Of a DNA stretch of 64,000 bases, positions 43,862-53,005 are shown piece by piece (position 1 is the first letter of the stretch; the number at the start of each line of letters is the position of its first letter). Below the pieces are notes generated by a model. It was not told the DNA's origin. It saw only the letters and a program-made list of their open reading frames with translations, and made no database searches. A program made the position numbers and the translations under genes. Source of the DNA: Marmoricola endophyticus (GTDB taxonomy: Bacteria; Actinomycetota; Actinomycetes; Propionibacteriales; Nocardioidaceae); contig NZ_BMKQ01000001.1 in assembly GCF_014644415.1 (NCBI RefSeq), positions 2,047,556-2,111,555 of the forward strand. Reading direction: 5' to 3'.

Positions 43862-45523
43862 GTGCTGCACGCGCTGCCGGCTTCCGAGGACCTCGTCCTG
43901 CGCTACGAGCGGATGCTCGAGCGCTACCTCGAGGTACCGCTGGCCGTCGTCTGCACCACCGAGTCCACCGGTCTCGACCCGGAGCACGAGGCCGTGATGG
44001 CGCTGGTCCGGGCGAGCGACGGGCCGGTCGTGAGCGGGGACGGCGAGACCCCGCCGGACCCCTCGCTGGTCGCGCTGGAGATCGCCGCCGTGGCCGCCTG
44101 GCCCCTGCGTGACCCGTCCGGGAGGACGATCGGCGCGCTCGGCGTGATCGACCACGAGCCGCGCTACTGGACCGGCGAGGACCTCGGCACGATCGCGGAC
44201 CTCGCCGAGGGGTGCTCCGGCGAGATGGCGCACCTGCGCGGTCGCGCGGACGCCGAGCGCCAGGCCCAGCGCGCCCAGGAGCTGGGCCGCCGGAGCCGGG
44301 TGCTGCTCGCCCTGAGCGAGGGGCTGTCCTCGACCCGCACCCTCGACGACATCGCCTTCGCCGTGGAACGCGTGGCGGTCGACCAGCTCGAGTGCCTGCA
44401 CGGCGCGATCTGGCTGCTCCGCACGGCGCGGGACGCCTCGGACACCGACCGGCTGCACCACGTCTGCGACCCGTCGGGCGGGTGGGTCTCGGCGGCGATC
44501 AACGCCGACCTCCCGGTGACGATGGGCAACCCCGCCGGCGAGGTGGTCCTGACCGGGCGGTCGCTGGTCTTCGCCACCCGCGCGGAGCAGAACGCCCGCC
44601 CGTACGACCTCGACCTCAGCCGGCAGGTCGGCGAGACCCGCGTCTTCATGCCGCTCGGCCTGGGCCGCACCTTCGGGGTGCTGGCCCTGGTGTGGGAGGG
44701 GCAGCAGGACCTCTCGGCCGAGCACCGGGTCACCATCGCGACGCTGGCGTCGTACGTCTCCCAGGCGGTCCAGCGTGCGGAGCTGCTCGAGGAGCGCGAG
44801 CTCGTCTCGACCACCCTCCAGGCGGCCATGCTGCCGCGCCTCCCGCAGGTGTCCGCGCTGGAGCTGACGGCGCGCTACCGGCCGGCCGCCGCGCGCGACC
44901 GCGTCGGCGGGGACTGGTACGACGCGGTGGTCACCCACAGCGGCTCGACCGACGTGATGATCGGCGACGTCTCCGGGCACGACATCGCCGCCGCGGCCGT
45001 GATGGGCGAGGTGCGCAGCATGCTGCGCGCGTTCTCCTTCGGCCACGACGGCTCCCCGGCGTCCAACGTCGCCCAGCTCGACCAGGCCCTGGACTCGTTC
45101 GGCATCGACCGGTTCGCCAGCCTGCTCTACGTCCGCGCCGAGCAGCCCGACGGCACCGGTCAGCGTCGGTTGAGCTGGACCAACGCCGGCCACTTCCCGC
45201 CCCTGGTGGTGCGTCCCGACGGGTCCGCCGGTCTGCTCGAGGACCCGATGGGGGCCGATCTCGTCCTCGGCGTCGACGCCACGTCCGAGCGGCGCGACCG
45301 CACGGCCCTCGTCCCCGAGGGCTCGGTGCTCCTGCTGTTCACCGACGGTCTGGTGGAGCGTCGCGGCGAGTGCGTGACCGCTGGGCTCCGGCGGTTGCGC
45401 GACGCGGCGGCCGAGCACCACGGCAAGGCCCCGGACGCACTGCTGGACGGCCTGTTCGCCGATCTCGTGGGCGAGGGCAACGAGGACGACGTCGCGGTGC
45501 TCGCGGTCGGGCTGACGGCCTAG
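43862..45523 (+). CDS. GAF-domain PP2C-type (RsbU/SpoIIE) protein phosphatase
   Basis: 553 aa. Two GAF-like sensor regions (about residues 10-125 and 145-305), a linker helix (LEERELVSTTLQAAMLPRLPQ) typical of RsbU proteins, then the SpoIIE phosphatase with GGDWYDAV, IGDVSGHDIAAAA, WTNAGHFPP, LLLFTDGLVERR and GNEDDVAVLAV, all metal-binding Asp present. Dephosphorylates an anti-sigma antagonist in a partner-switching pathway; no anti-sigma gene is adjacent. GTG at 43862 has AGGAGG upstream. Its TAG stop is part of the MITE copy B terminus. Confidence 0.88.
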   Translation: MLHALPASEDLVLRYERMLERYLEVPLAVVCTTESTGLDPEHEAVMALVRASDGPVVSGDGETPPDPSLVALEIAAVAAWPLRDPSGRTIGALGVIDHEPRYWTGEDLGTIADLAEGCSGEMAHLRGRADAERQAQRAQELGRRSRVLLALSEGLSSTRTLDDIAFAVERVAVDQLECLHGAIWLLRTARDASDTDRLHHVCDPSGGWVSAAINADLPVTMGNPAGEVVLTGRSLVFATRAEQNARPYDLDLSRQVGETRVFMPLGLGRTFGVLALVWEGQQDLSAEHRVTIATLASYVSQAVQRAELLEERELVSTTLQAAMLPRLPQVSALELTARYRPAAARDRVGGDWYDAVVTHSGSTDVMIGDVSGHDIAAAAVMGEVRSMLRAFSFGHDGSPASNVAQLDQALDSFGIDRFASLLYVRAEQPDGTGQRRLSWTNAGHFPPLVVRPDGSAGLLEDPMGADLVLGVDATSERRDRTALVPEGSVLLLFTDGLVERRGECVTAGLRRLRDAAAEHHGKAPDALLDGLFADLVGEGNEDDVAVLAVGLTA

Positions 45524-45743
45524 GGCGTGTCCCTCGATTCTGGCCGTTCGCTGAACGTCGTCCAGCGCGTGCGCTGGCAGCTCCGGGGTCCCGCGGGAGC
45601 GCGAGCGAAGCGAGCGCTCTCGTGGGGTGGTGGCTTGGCGCGGGAGCGAAGGCGGGCCGGCGGCCCGTCGAGCTTCCGCAACGCCGCCAGCGTGCGTGAT
45701 GGGCGGCGGACAGCAGGCCACGAGTTGAGGGGCATGCCCTTTA
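45520..45743. mobile_element. MITE-like element, copy B (about 224 bp, inverted relative to copy A)
   Basis: The left end GGGCGTGTCCCTCGATTCTG begins at the CTAG of the upstream stop. The right end, inverted, reads AGGGCATGCCCCTCAACTCG. It is the reverse complement of copy A with two differences in the shared 99-base core and about 40 extra bases (an Arg-codon-like run GCGAGCGAAGCGAGCGCTC) inside. No protein-coding content. The zwf promoter must lie in or just after it. Confidence 0.8.
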
Positions 45744-45793
45744 GGCCGCACGCCACACGTTCGACCGAGGGCAGGTCGGGTACAACGGTTGAC

Positions 45794-47233
45794 GTGCCTG
45801 ACACGACCGAGTCCCTCGCTCCCCACGTCCTCGTCCTCTTCGGTGCCACCGGCGACCTCGCCGCCCGGAAGCTGTTCCCCGGCCTCTACCACCTCGCCGA
45901 GGCCGGCCGGCTCCCGCAGGAGTACGCCGTCATCGGCTCCGGCCGGCACTCCCCCGGCACCGACGACGAGTTCCGCGACCGGGTCCGCAAGGGTCTGGAC
46001 GAGACCGTCGAGGACCTCGACTCCGCGGTCGCCGACCAGCTGGTCGCGCGGATCTCGTTCTGCACCTCCGACGCCGACGACGGCTCGGACCTGGCCGACG
46101 CGGTCGCGGCGGCCGAGGAGCGGCTGGTCCGCGACAGCGACGTCGACGGGGTGGACGACGTGCGCCGCCTGGTCTACCTCTCGGTGCCGCCCTCGGCCAT
46201 GCAGCCGATGATCGGGATGCTCGGCGAGACCGGGCTCGCCGACCGGGCCCGCCTGGTGATCGAGAAGCCGTTCGGCACCGACCTGGAGTCCTCCCGCTCG
46301 CTCGACGCCGCCCTCAAGGACGTGGTGGACGAGGAGCAGGTCTTCCGCATCGACCACTTCCTGGGCAAGGAGGCGGTGCAGAACATCCTCGCCCTGCGCT
46401 TCGCCAACGGGCTCTTCGAGCCGGCCTGGGACCGCAGCTCCATCGAGTCGGTGCAGATCGACGTACCCGAGACGCTGACCGTCGAGGGGCGCGAGTCCTT
46501 CTACGAGTCGACCGGCTGCCTGCGCGACATGATCTCCACCCACCTGTGCCAGCTGCTCGGCTTCGTCGCCCTGGAGGACCCCGGGACGTTCGAGGAGGCC
46601 GCCGTCCGCGACGCGAAGTCCGCGGTGTTCCAGGCACTGCGGCCGCTGGACAAGGAGCGCACCGTCTTCGGGCAGTACGACGGCTACCGCGACTCCGACG
46701 ACGTCGCCGAGGACTCCGACGTGGAGACCTTCGTCGCGCTGACCACGTACGTCGACAACGACCGCTGGCGCGACGTGCCCTTCCACCTGCGCACCGGCAA
46801 GGCCCTGGCCGACGGGCGGCGGCTGATCACGCTACGGTTCCGCACCCCCGAGTCGACCATCTTCGGCAACGGCGACAGCGGGTGCAACGAGCTGGCGCTG
46901 GAGCTCACCGACGACCCCCGGGTCACCGTCGACGTGCGTGCCAAGCGGCCGGGTCCCGACATGGACCTGATCGAGGGGACGCTGCGGCTCGACCTCGCCG
47001 ACGACGCGCCCGACGCCGAGCCGCTGGAGGCGTACGAGCGACTGCTGCTCGACGTGCTGCGCGGCGAGCGGACGCTGTTCACCCGCTCCGACGAGGTGGA
47101 CCGGCTCTGGGAGGTCGTGCAGCCGGTGATGGAGGACCGGCCCGAGGTGCAGTCGTACGCCCAGGGCTCGTGGGGTCCGCAGGCCGCGCTCGACCTGCCC
47201 GAGGGCGGATGGCGACTCGGCCGCGATGGCTGA
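45794..47233 (+). CDS. zwf: Glucose-6-phosphate dehydrogenase
   Basis: 479 aa. NADP-binding [17 protein letters not shown] at the N-terminus, [11 protein letters not shown], the catalytic [16 protein letters not shown] and the FHLRTGKAL substrate region. Oxidises glucose 6-phosphate to 6-phosphogluconolactone and supplies NADPH. GTG at 45794 puts the Rossmann motif 14 residues from the start, as usual. Its last bases overlap the GH15 gene by 8. Confidence 0.93.
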   Translation: MPDTTESLAPHVLVLFGATGDLAARKLFPGLYHLAEAGRLPQEYAVIGSGRHSPGTDDEFRDRVRKGLDETVEDLDSAVADQLVARISFCTSDADDGSDLADAVAAAEERLVRDSDVDGVDDVRRLVYLSVPPSAMQPMIGMLGETGLADRARLVIEKPFGTDLESSRSLDAALKDVVDEEQVFRIDHFLGKEAVQNILALRFANGLFEPAWDRSSIESVQIDVPETLTVEGRESFYESTGCLRDMISTHLCQLLGFVALEDPGTFEEAAVRDAKSAVFQALRPLDKERTVFGQYDGYRDSDDVAEDSDVETFVALTTYVDNDRWRDVPFHLRTGKALADGRRLITLRFRTPESTIFGNGDSGCNELALELTDDPRVTVDVRAKRPGPDMDLIEGTLRLDLADDAPDAEPLEAYERLLLDVLRGERTLFTRSDEVDRLWEVVQPVMEDRPEVQSYAQGSWGPQAALDLPEGGWRLGRDG

Positions 47234-49037
47234 CCGCGAGCAGCTGCCGATCGCCGAGCACGGGCTGATCGGCGACCTGCGCACCTGCGCACTGGTGGGC
47301 TCGGACGGGACCATCGACTGGTTCTGCGCACCGCGCTTCGACTCCCCCAGCATCTTCGCCTCCGTGCTGGACGACGAGAAGGGCGGCGACTGGCGGATCC
47401 ACCCGAAGGGTGAGGTGATCCGGACCCAGCAGTACTACTTCCCCGACACCAACATCCTCGTCACCCGCTTCCTCACCGACCACGGCGTGACCGAGCTGCA
47501 CGACTTCATGCCGGTGATGCGCGCCCACGACGAGGGTCACCGCCAGCGCCTCGTGCGCCGGGTGGTCGCCGTTCGCGGGTCGGCCGAGCTGGCGATGCGG
47601 ATGGCCGCGCGACCCGACTACGGGCGCGCGGACTCCGCCCCTGACAGCGTCGACGGCGGAGTGCGCATCGTCGACGGGGACGTCGCGATCGGCCTGACCG
47701 CCACCGTCGACCTGGTCACCGACGGTCGCGACGTGACCGCCGAGGTGGCGCTCGAGCAGGGCGGGTCGGCGCTGTTCGTGCTCGAGGTCCTCGAGCCGGA
47801 CGAGCCGATGCAGGGCTTCGACGAGCGTGACGTGGAGCGCCTCTTCGACCGTACGGCGGCGTTCTGGCGCGACTGGCTGAGCCACTCGACGTACACCGGA
47901 CGCTGGCGCGAGCGCGTCGACCGGTCCGCGCTGACGCTGAAGCTGATGTGCCACGAGCCGACCGGCGGGATCATCGCCTCGCCCACGACCAGCCTGCCCG
48001 AGCACATCGGCGGCGGGCGCAACTGGGACTACCGCTACGTGTGGATCCGCGACGCGGCGTTCAGCCTGTACGCCCTGCTCCGGCTCGGGTTCACCGAGGA
48101 GGCGGCCGCGTTCGTCGCGTGGCTGTCGCGGCGCCTGGGCGAGACGCCGTCGAACGACGAGCTCGGGCCGCTGCGGGTGCTCTACGACCTCGACGGGAAC
48201 GTGCCCACCGAGGAGCACGAGCTGGAGCACCTCTCGGGCTACCGCGACTCACGGCCCGTACGCGTCGGGAACGCCGCGGTCGAGCAGCTGCAGCTGGACA
48301 TCTACGGCGAGCTGATCGACTCGGTCTACCTGTTCAACAAGTACGGCCCGGGTCTCTCCCACGACGCCTGGACCGATCTGCTGCGGATCGTCGACTGGCT
48401 GGTGGGCAACTGGGACCGCGACGACGCCGGGATGTGGGAGGTGCGCGACGAGCCGAAGGCGCACACCACCTCGCGGCTGATGGAGTGGGTGGCGCTCGAG
48501 CGGATGATCCGGGTCGCCCGGCAGCGTGGGCTGCCCGGGGACCTGGCTCGCTGGGCGGAGGTCCGCGACAAGGTCTACGAGCGGATCATGACCCACTCCT
48601 GGGACGCGGAGGTCGGCGCGTTCATGCAGCACGAGGGCTCCGCGACGCTGGACGCCGGCGTGCTGCTGATGCCGATGGTGAAGTTCGTGGCGCCCAACGA
48701 CCCCCGCTTCCTGTCCACCCTCGACGCCGTCGAGAAGCGCCTGGTCACCGACAGCCTGGTCTTCCGCTACGACACCGAGGAGTCCACCGACGGTGTCGGC
48801 GGCGAGGAGGGCACGTTCTCGCTGTGCTCGTTCTGGTACGTCGAGGCCCTCACCCGCGCCGGCCGCGTGGAGGACGCCCGCCTGGCGCTGGAGAAGATGT
48901 TCACCTACGCCAACCACCTCGGCCTGTACGCCGAGCAGATCGGACTCTCCGGCGAGCAGCTGGGCAACTTCCCCCAGGCCTTCACCCACCTCTCGCTCAT
49001 CTCCGCCGCCCTCAACCTGGACCGCGCGCTGGGGTAG
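47226..49037 (+). CDS. Glycoside hydrolase family 15 protein (trehalase/glucoamylase-like)
   Basis: 603 aa. The N-terminal beta domain ([36 protein letters not shown]) and the alpha/alpha barrel with [39 protein letters not shown] and the Glu-bearing [16 protein letters not shown] motif. The mycobacterial GH15 of this size hydrolyses trehalose; that is the favoured substrate, with other alpha-glucans possible. Overlap with zwf suggests joint use: glucose released here feeds the pentose phosphate route. Confidence 0.88.
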   Translation: MADREQLPIAEHGLIGDLRTCALVGSDGTIDWFCAPRFDSPSIFASVLDDEKGGDWRIHPKGEVIRTQQYYFPDTNILVTRFLTDHGVTELHDFMPVMRAHDEGHRQRLVRRVVAVRGSAELAMRMAARPDYGRADSAPDSVDGGVRIVDGDVAIGLTATVDLVTDGRDVTAEVALEQGGSALFVLEVLEPDEPMQGFDERDVERLFDRTAAFWRDWLSHSTYTGRWRERVDRSALTLKLMCHEPTGGIIASPTTSLPEHIGGGRNWDYRYVWIRDAAFSLYALLRLGFTEEAAAFVAWLSRRLGETPSNDELGPLRVLYDLDGNVPTEEHELEHLSGYRDSRPVRVGNAAVEQLQLDIYGELIDSVYLFNKYGPGLSHDAWTDLLRIVDWLVGNWDRDDAGMWEVRDEPKAHTTSRLMEWVALERMIRVARQRGLPGDLARWAEVRDKVYERIMTHSWDAEVGAFMQHEGSATLDAGVLLMPMVKFVAPNDPRFLSTLDAVEKRLVTDSLVFRYDTEESTDGVGGEEGTFSLCSFWYVEALTRAGRVEDARLALEKMFTYANHLGLYAEQIGLSGEQLGNFPQAFTHLSLISAALNLDRALG

Positions 49038-49058
49038 TCGGGTCGCCCCTGCCCCGTT

Positions 49059-49124
49059 GAGTAGTGCGTCCTACCGGGTCGAGTTGCTGGTTCTGCCGGG
49101 TCGACTCGCGCATCGCGCTGTCGG
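49059..49124 (+). repeat. 22-bp tandem repeat, copy 1 (three units)
   Basis: Units 49059-49080 (GAGTAGTGCGTCCTACCGGG plus TC), 49081-49102 (GAGTTGCTGGTTCTGCCGGG plus TC) and a weaker 49103-49124 (GACTCGC...). Preceded by GTT. The same 22-base design occurs on the minus strand at 50852-50917. Fills the space between the GH15 gene and the frameshifted GAF gene. Confidence 0.65.
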
Positions 49125-49146
49125 TCGGTCCTGCCAAGATCACGTC

Positions 49147-49919
49147 GTGGACAGAGAACGGCGTACGAAGGCGGAGGGCTCGTACGCCTGGCTCGCCGTC
49201 GGCGTGATCTTCGTGGCCCTGTCGGTGTTCAGCGCCGTGCAGACCCGCTCGGCCTCGGGATTCTCCCTGGCGCTGTGGTCGACGCTGCAGATCGTGACCA
49301 CGGCCATGGCCTTCCTCGTGCCACAGGCCCGCGCGGTGGTCGCCGCAGGCGGCGAGGCGACCGCCGAGGAACGCGAGATCGAGGCGCGCCTCGAGACCCG
49401 GGTCGCGGTCAACGACGCCCTCGACCCGATCGTGCGGCTGCTGGGCAGCCTGGCGGTGGAGACCGACCCGACCCGCCTGTTCCAGCTGCGGGCGGAAGCG
49501 GTGCCGCTGGTGCTCAAGACGGCCTCTGAGTTCGTCGGCCCGGACCGCTCGGGGCGTGCTGGTTCAAGCTGACACCCGGCCCGCCGCGGGCGCTGGAGCC
49601 CACCAGCTTCGCCGGGCGCGCGGGGTCGCCGACGACCCGGTTCGTCGAGGGGATCCCGTCCGGTGACGCCACCATCGGTCTGGTCCTCGCCGACCAGGAC
49701 CTGCGCTGCGCCGACGTGCGCACCGACCCACCGACGGGGTGGGACACGGACAAGGACCGCGACTACCGCGCGTTCATCTCGGTCGCCGTGATCGCCGGCG
49801 ACACCGCGCTGGGGATGCTCACCCTCGACGCCGTCGAGCCCGGCTCGCTCGACGACGACGACATGGGGCTGCTGCGGCTGATGGCCGGCCTGCTCGCCGT
49901 CGCGCTCGGGAGCCGGTGA
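49147..49919 (+). pseudogene. Two-helix membrane GAF-domain protein, frameshifted
   Basis: The first frame (49147-49572) encodes about 141 aa: two N-terminal hydrophobic helices (AWLAVGVIFVALSVFSAV, ALWSTLQIVTTAMAFLVP), a helical linker and the start of a GAF domain, ending GPDRSGRAGSS. The GAF domain continues in another frame from about 49550: ACWFKLTPGPPRALEPTSF to MGLLRLMAGLLAVALGSR, ending at 49919. Adding one G to the GGGG run near 49551 would restore a single protein of about 257 aa. Either a real one-base deletion or a sequence error in a G run. Confidence 0.75.
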
Positions 49920-49992
49920 GCCCAGTGTCGGTGCCACCGTCTAGAAAGGTCCTCACCCGTCGGGCAGAATGGGACTCGAGCAGGAGGTCGCC

Positions 49993-50151
49993 ATGGCAGT
50001 GAAGCTCCCTGGCAAGGGTCGCGACGAGCGCGTCGAGCAGATCCTCGCCGACCCGAAGGCCTACTTCACCCGCGCTCGCGAGAAGGCACGCGCGGAGATC
50101 GAGGCGGAGAAGCGGGCCCGCCGCCCTCGTCTGCGTCACCGCCCCGCCTGA
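49993..50151 (+). CDS. Small basic hypothetical protein
   Basis: 52 aa. Basic; predicted as one long helix (RDERVEQILADPKAYFTRAREKARA) with an Arg-rich tail. ATG at 49993 has a strong AGGAGGT 5 bases upstream, which supports translation. No family recognised with confidence; similar small Ala/Lys/Arg/Glu helical proteins are common in actinobacteria. Confidence 0.65.
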   Translation: MAVKLPGKGRDERVEQILADPKAYFTRAREKARAEIEAEKRARRPRLRHRPA

Positions 50152-50155
50152 GCGC

Positions 50156-50668
50156 TCAGCGCGCCAGCGCAGCCAGGTAGCGGCGCGTCACCACCGACTG
50201 AGCGCCCCTCCCCAGGGGCCCGACAGCACCCGCCAGCCTCGTGCCCGGTCGCGAGAACGCCGCGATGCGGGCCGTGACCCGTTCGTCCGGTCCGATCCGC
50301 ACCTCGAAGCGCTCCTCGCCGCACTCCGGGTGCCCGGGCAGTGTCCCGTAGGCGAAGCCCTGGCAGTCCGACTCGTCGACGACGCGGACGACGCGGACCG
50401 GGGCGCTGACCCGGAGCGGCCCGACGCCGATCCCGAGGATCGCGACGGCGTCCTCGGTCACGCTCGGCTCCCGCGTGCGCACCGTCAGACCGGCTCGCCG
50501 ATGCATCTCCCAGCCGAGCAGCACCCGCGCCGCGTCTGCGAAGCGGGCGCGGCCGGAGCCGACGTACCCGCTGGCGGTGAGGTGGTGGTAGCCGTCCGGC
50601 AGCTCGTCGTACGTCGCGCCGACCTCGGCGTACGTCAGCGGCGCTTCGGTCAGGTCGTCGAGGTGCAC
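50156..50668 (-). CDS. DUF1990 family protein
   Basis: 170 aa. PLTYAEVGAT, GYHHLTASGYVGSGRARF, VLLGWEMHRRAGL, FAYGTLPGHPECGEERFEV and IAAFSRPGTRLAGAVGPL are the full set of DUF1990 signatures, a fold found in plants and actinobacteria with unknown role. GTG at 50668 is preferred because the family begins at HLDDL; earlier in-frame codons run into the tRNA gene. Convergent with the small basic gene. Confidence 0.85.
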   Translation of the reverse strand: MHLDDLTEAPLTYAEVGATYDELPDGYHHLTASGYVGSGRARFADAARVLLGWEMHRRAGLTVRTREPSVTEDAVAILGIGVGPLRVSAPVRVVRVVDESDCQGFAYGTLPGHPECGEERFEVRIGPDERVTARIAAFSRPGTRLAGAVGPLGRGAQSVVTRRYLAALAR

Positions 50669-50720
50669 CCGCCCATCGTCGTACGACGAACGGCCCCGGG
50701 CGCGCTGCCCGGGACCGTTC

Positions 50721-50810
50721 ACTGGCGGTGGCGGTGGGATTTGAACCCACGGTGGGTTTGACCCCACACATCATTTCGAGTGATGCACCTTCGGCCTCTC
50801 GGACACGCCA
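50721..50810 (-). tRNA. tRNA-Ser (CGA), with encoded CCA
   Basis: On the minus strand the gene starts GGTGGCGTGTCCGAGAGG at 50810. The anticodon stem CATCA/TGATG holds loop CTCGAAA, giving anticodon CGA (reads UCG). A long variable arm (TGTGGGGTCAAACCCACC region) fits class II tRNA-Ser. The T arm is GTGGG-TTCAAAT-CCCAC and the acceptor CGCCACC is followed by G and CCA (50721-50723). Confidence 0.93.
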
Positions 50811-50851
50811 CCGCGGGCGAATGTACCGGAGTGCCGGACCCGCCGCCCAAT

Positions 50852-50917
50852 CGCGCAGCAGAACGAGCCACTCGAGCCCGCAGAGGGCACCACTCGGGCC
50901 AGCAGGGGGCACCACTC
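50852..50917 (-). repeat. 22-bp tandem repeat, copy 2 (three units)
   Basis: Read on the minus strand after GTT: GAGTGGTGCCCCCTGCTGGC plus CC, GAGTGGTGCCCTCTGCGGGC plus TC, GAGTGGCTCGTTCTGCTGCG plus CG, each exactly 22 bases. Matches the design at 49059-49124. Lies between the lutC stop and tRNA-Ser. Confidence 0.65.
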
Positions 50918-51494
50918 AACGAGTCAGCAGCACGTGGAGGGTGCGCGGGCCGTGGACGCCCTCGACCCGGGAGAGCTCGATGTCGCTGGTCGCCGAGGGG
51001 CCGGAGATCCAGGTCTGGGCGCGAGCGGGGTCCAGGCGGCGCACAGCGTCGGGGACGTCGGCGACGACCTGGTCGGCGCGGACGACGCACACGTGCAGGT
51101 CGGGTACGAGCGTGAGCGCGCGGCGGCCCTGGCCGGGGCCGTGGTCGAGGACGATGGTGCCGGTCTCGGCGATGCCGACGGTCGCCGTGGTCACGACCCC
51201 GTCGAGCGCGTCGAGGTCGGCGGCGACGAGCCCGTCGTCCGCGACCGAGCCGGCGACGGCGAACGGGAGGCCGTCGGGCACCACGACCCGCAGGCCGGCC
51301 ACCCGGGCGGCGACGCGCTCGGTGACCTCCTCGGGCGCGCACCGCTCGACGACCGCCTCGTAGTCGGCCACCCGCTCGGCGAAGAGGTCGACGTCCACCG
51401 GCCCGGAAGGCGCGAGCGCGGGGCGCTCCGGAGCGACGGCCTCCGCCGTCGCCGCGTGGACCCGCGCCAGGATCTCCTCGCGAGCAGACGTCAC
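50916..51494 (-). CDS. lutC: LUD-domain protein LutC
   Basis: 192 aa. LUD fold with GLPFAVAGSVADDG, VGIAETGTIVLDHGPGQGRR, VPDLHVCVVRADQVV and GPSATSDIELSRVEGVHGP. The GPSATSDIE motif is diagnostic of LutC/YkgG. Third part of the LutABC L-lactate oxidation complex. GTG at 51494 overlaps the lutB stop. Confidence 0.92.
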   Translation of the reverse strand: MTSAREEILARVHAATAEAVAPERPALAPSGPVDVDLFAERVADYEAVVERCAPEEVTERVAARVAGLRVVVPDGLPFAVAGSVADDGLVAADLDALDGVVTTATVGIAETGTIVLDHGPGQGRRALTLVPDLHVCVVRADQVVADVPDAVRRLDPARAQTWISGPSATSDIELSRVEGVHGPRTLHVLLTR

Positions 51495-53005
51495 CGTCGA
51501 CCCCCGTCCGTACGGCGCCACCAGCGGCGGAAGGACTCCGCCGGCGCCTGGGGCAGGTCGCGGGCACCGGCCCAGGCGGAGACTCCCGGCAGCCAGGGCA
51601 GGCGGCGCGCGAGCGACGTACCCACGCCGGCGAAGCGCTCGGCCAGGCCGAGCCGCCGTGCGGACGCGAAGGTCATCGCCGCACCCTTCATCGCCAGGCT
51701 CTGCGGGGAGGGCGCTGCAGGACGTTGTCGCGGTCGTACGCCCGAATCGGCCGCAGAAACGTCAGGGACTATCCGCTTGGCGTCGACGACCTGCGCGCGG
51801 AGGTCCACCAGCACCGAGGGGATGTCGATCCGGACCGGGCAGACCTCGTAGCAGGCACCGCACAGCGACGAGGCGTACGGCAGCGAGTCGACCCACGCGC
51901 TCGACCCGGGTCCCTGGAGCAGCGGGTTCAGGATGGCGCCGATCGGACCCGGGTAGACCGAGCCGTACGCGTGGCCGCCGGTGCGCTCGTACACCGGGCA
52001 GACGTTGAGGCACGCCGAGCAGCGGATGCAGCGCAGCGCCTGGCGGCCGACCTCGTCGGCCAGCGCCCGGGTGCGCCCGTTGTCGAGGAGGACGACGTGC
52101 ATCTCCTGCGGGCCGTCGCCGGGCGTGACCCCGGCCCAGGTCGAGGTGTACGGGTTCATCCGCTCGCCGGTCGAGGAGCGGGGCAGCAGCCGGAGCATCG
52201 TGCCCAGGTCGTCCCAGGTCGGCACGACCTTCTCGATGCCGACCACCGAGACCAGCACCTCCGGCAGCGTCAGGCACATCCGCCCGTTGCCCTCGGACTC
52301 GACGACGACGAGGGTGCCCGAGTCGGCCACGGCGAAGTTCGCGCCGGACACGGCCATCCGGGCGCGCAGGAACTTCTCGCGCAGGTGCAGCCGAGCCGCC
52401 GCCGCCAGCTCGGCCGGCTCGTCGGTCAGGTCGTCGGGGGCCGGGCGCCCCGCCGCGGCCATCCGGTCGCGGAAGATCGCGCGGATCTCCGCCCGGTTCC
52501 GGTGGATCGCGGGCACCAGGATGTGGCTGGGCCGGTCCTCGCCCAGCTGCACGATCAGCTCGGCCAGGTCGGTCTCCCAGGCGGCGATCCCCTCGGCCTC
52601 GAGCGCCTCGTTGAGCCCGATCTCCTGAGTGGCCATCGACTTGACCTTGACCACCTCGTCGACGCCGTGGCCCTTCGCGATCCCGGCCACGATCGCGTTG
52701 GCCTCAGCCGCGTCACGTGCCCAGTGCACGCGCGCGCCGCGCGCGGTGAGCGCGGACTCCAGCGCGAGGAGGTGCGTCCCCAGGTCCGCGAGCGCGGTGT
52801 CCTTGACCGCGGCCCCGTCGACGCGCAGGTCCTCCCAGTCGTCGACCTCCGCGACGACGCGTGCCCGCTTGTCGCGGATCGTGCCGGTCGCGTGGGCCAG
52901 GTTGTGCCGCAGCACGGGATCGCCCAGCGCGTCCCGCGCCGCGTCGGGGAACGCGGGCATGCCCACGAACGTCGTGCCCACGGGCGCCTGCACCTGCTCG
53001 CTCAC
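51491..53005 (-). CDS. lutB: LutB, iron-sulfur LUD protein of lactate utilisation
   Basis: 504 aa. LUD domain (KVKSMATQEIGLNEALEAEG, FAVADSGTLVVVESEGNGR) and two 4Fe-4S motifs CIRCSACLNVCPVY and CGACYEVCPVRI. After the second cluster the protein contains KRIVPDVSAADSGVRPRQ (about residues 412-430), encoded by a repeat element shared with the VWA gene; this tail region is normally variable. Electron-transfer subunit for lactate oxidation. GTG at 53005 overlaps lutA. Confidence 0.92.
   Translation of the reverse strand: MSEQVQAPVGTTFVGMPAFPDAARDALGDPVLRHNLAHATGTIRDKRARVVAEVDDWEDLRVDGAAVKDTALADLGTHLLALESALTARGARVHWARDAAEANAIVAGIAKGHGVDEVVKVKSMATQEIGLNEALEAEGIAAWETDLAELIVQLGEDRPSHILVPAIHRNRAEIRAIFRDRMAAAGRPAPDDLTDEPAELAAAARLHLREKFLRARMAVSGANFAVADSGTLVVVESEGNGRMCLTLPEVLVSVVGIEKVVPTWDDLGTMLRLLPRSSTGERMNPYTSTWAGVTPGDGPQEMHVVLLDNGRTRALADEVGRQALRCIRCSACLNVCPVYERTGGHAYGSVYPGPIGAILNPLLQGPGSSAWVDSLPYASSLCGACYEVCPVRIDIPSVLVDLRAQVVDAKRIVPDVSAADSGVRPRQRPAAPSPQSLAMKGAAMTFASARRLGLAERFAGVGTSLARRLPWLPGVSAWAGARDLPQAPAESFRRWWRRTDGGRR
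51742..51774. repeat. Palindromic repeat element inside lutB, read in frame
   Basis: CCGAATCGGCCGCAGAAACG then TCAGGGACTATCC. It matches 14471-14503 in the VWA gene at about 26 of 33 bases. A weaker inverted arm (GGACGTTGTC) begins near 51720. Translated on the minus strand as IVPDVSAADSG, the same phase as in the VWA gene. Confidence 0.65.

Noticed and set aside
50721-50810. tRNA-Ser as an integration site of a mobile island
   Set aside because: No integrase gene and no repeated tRNA 3' end were seen within the window.
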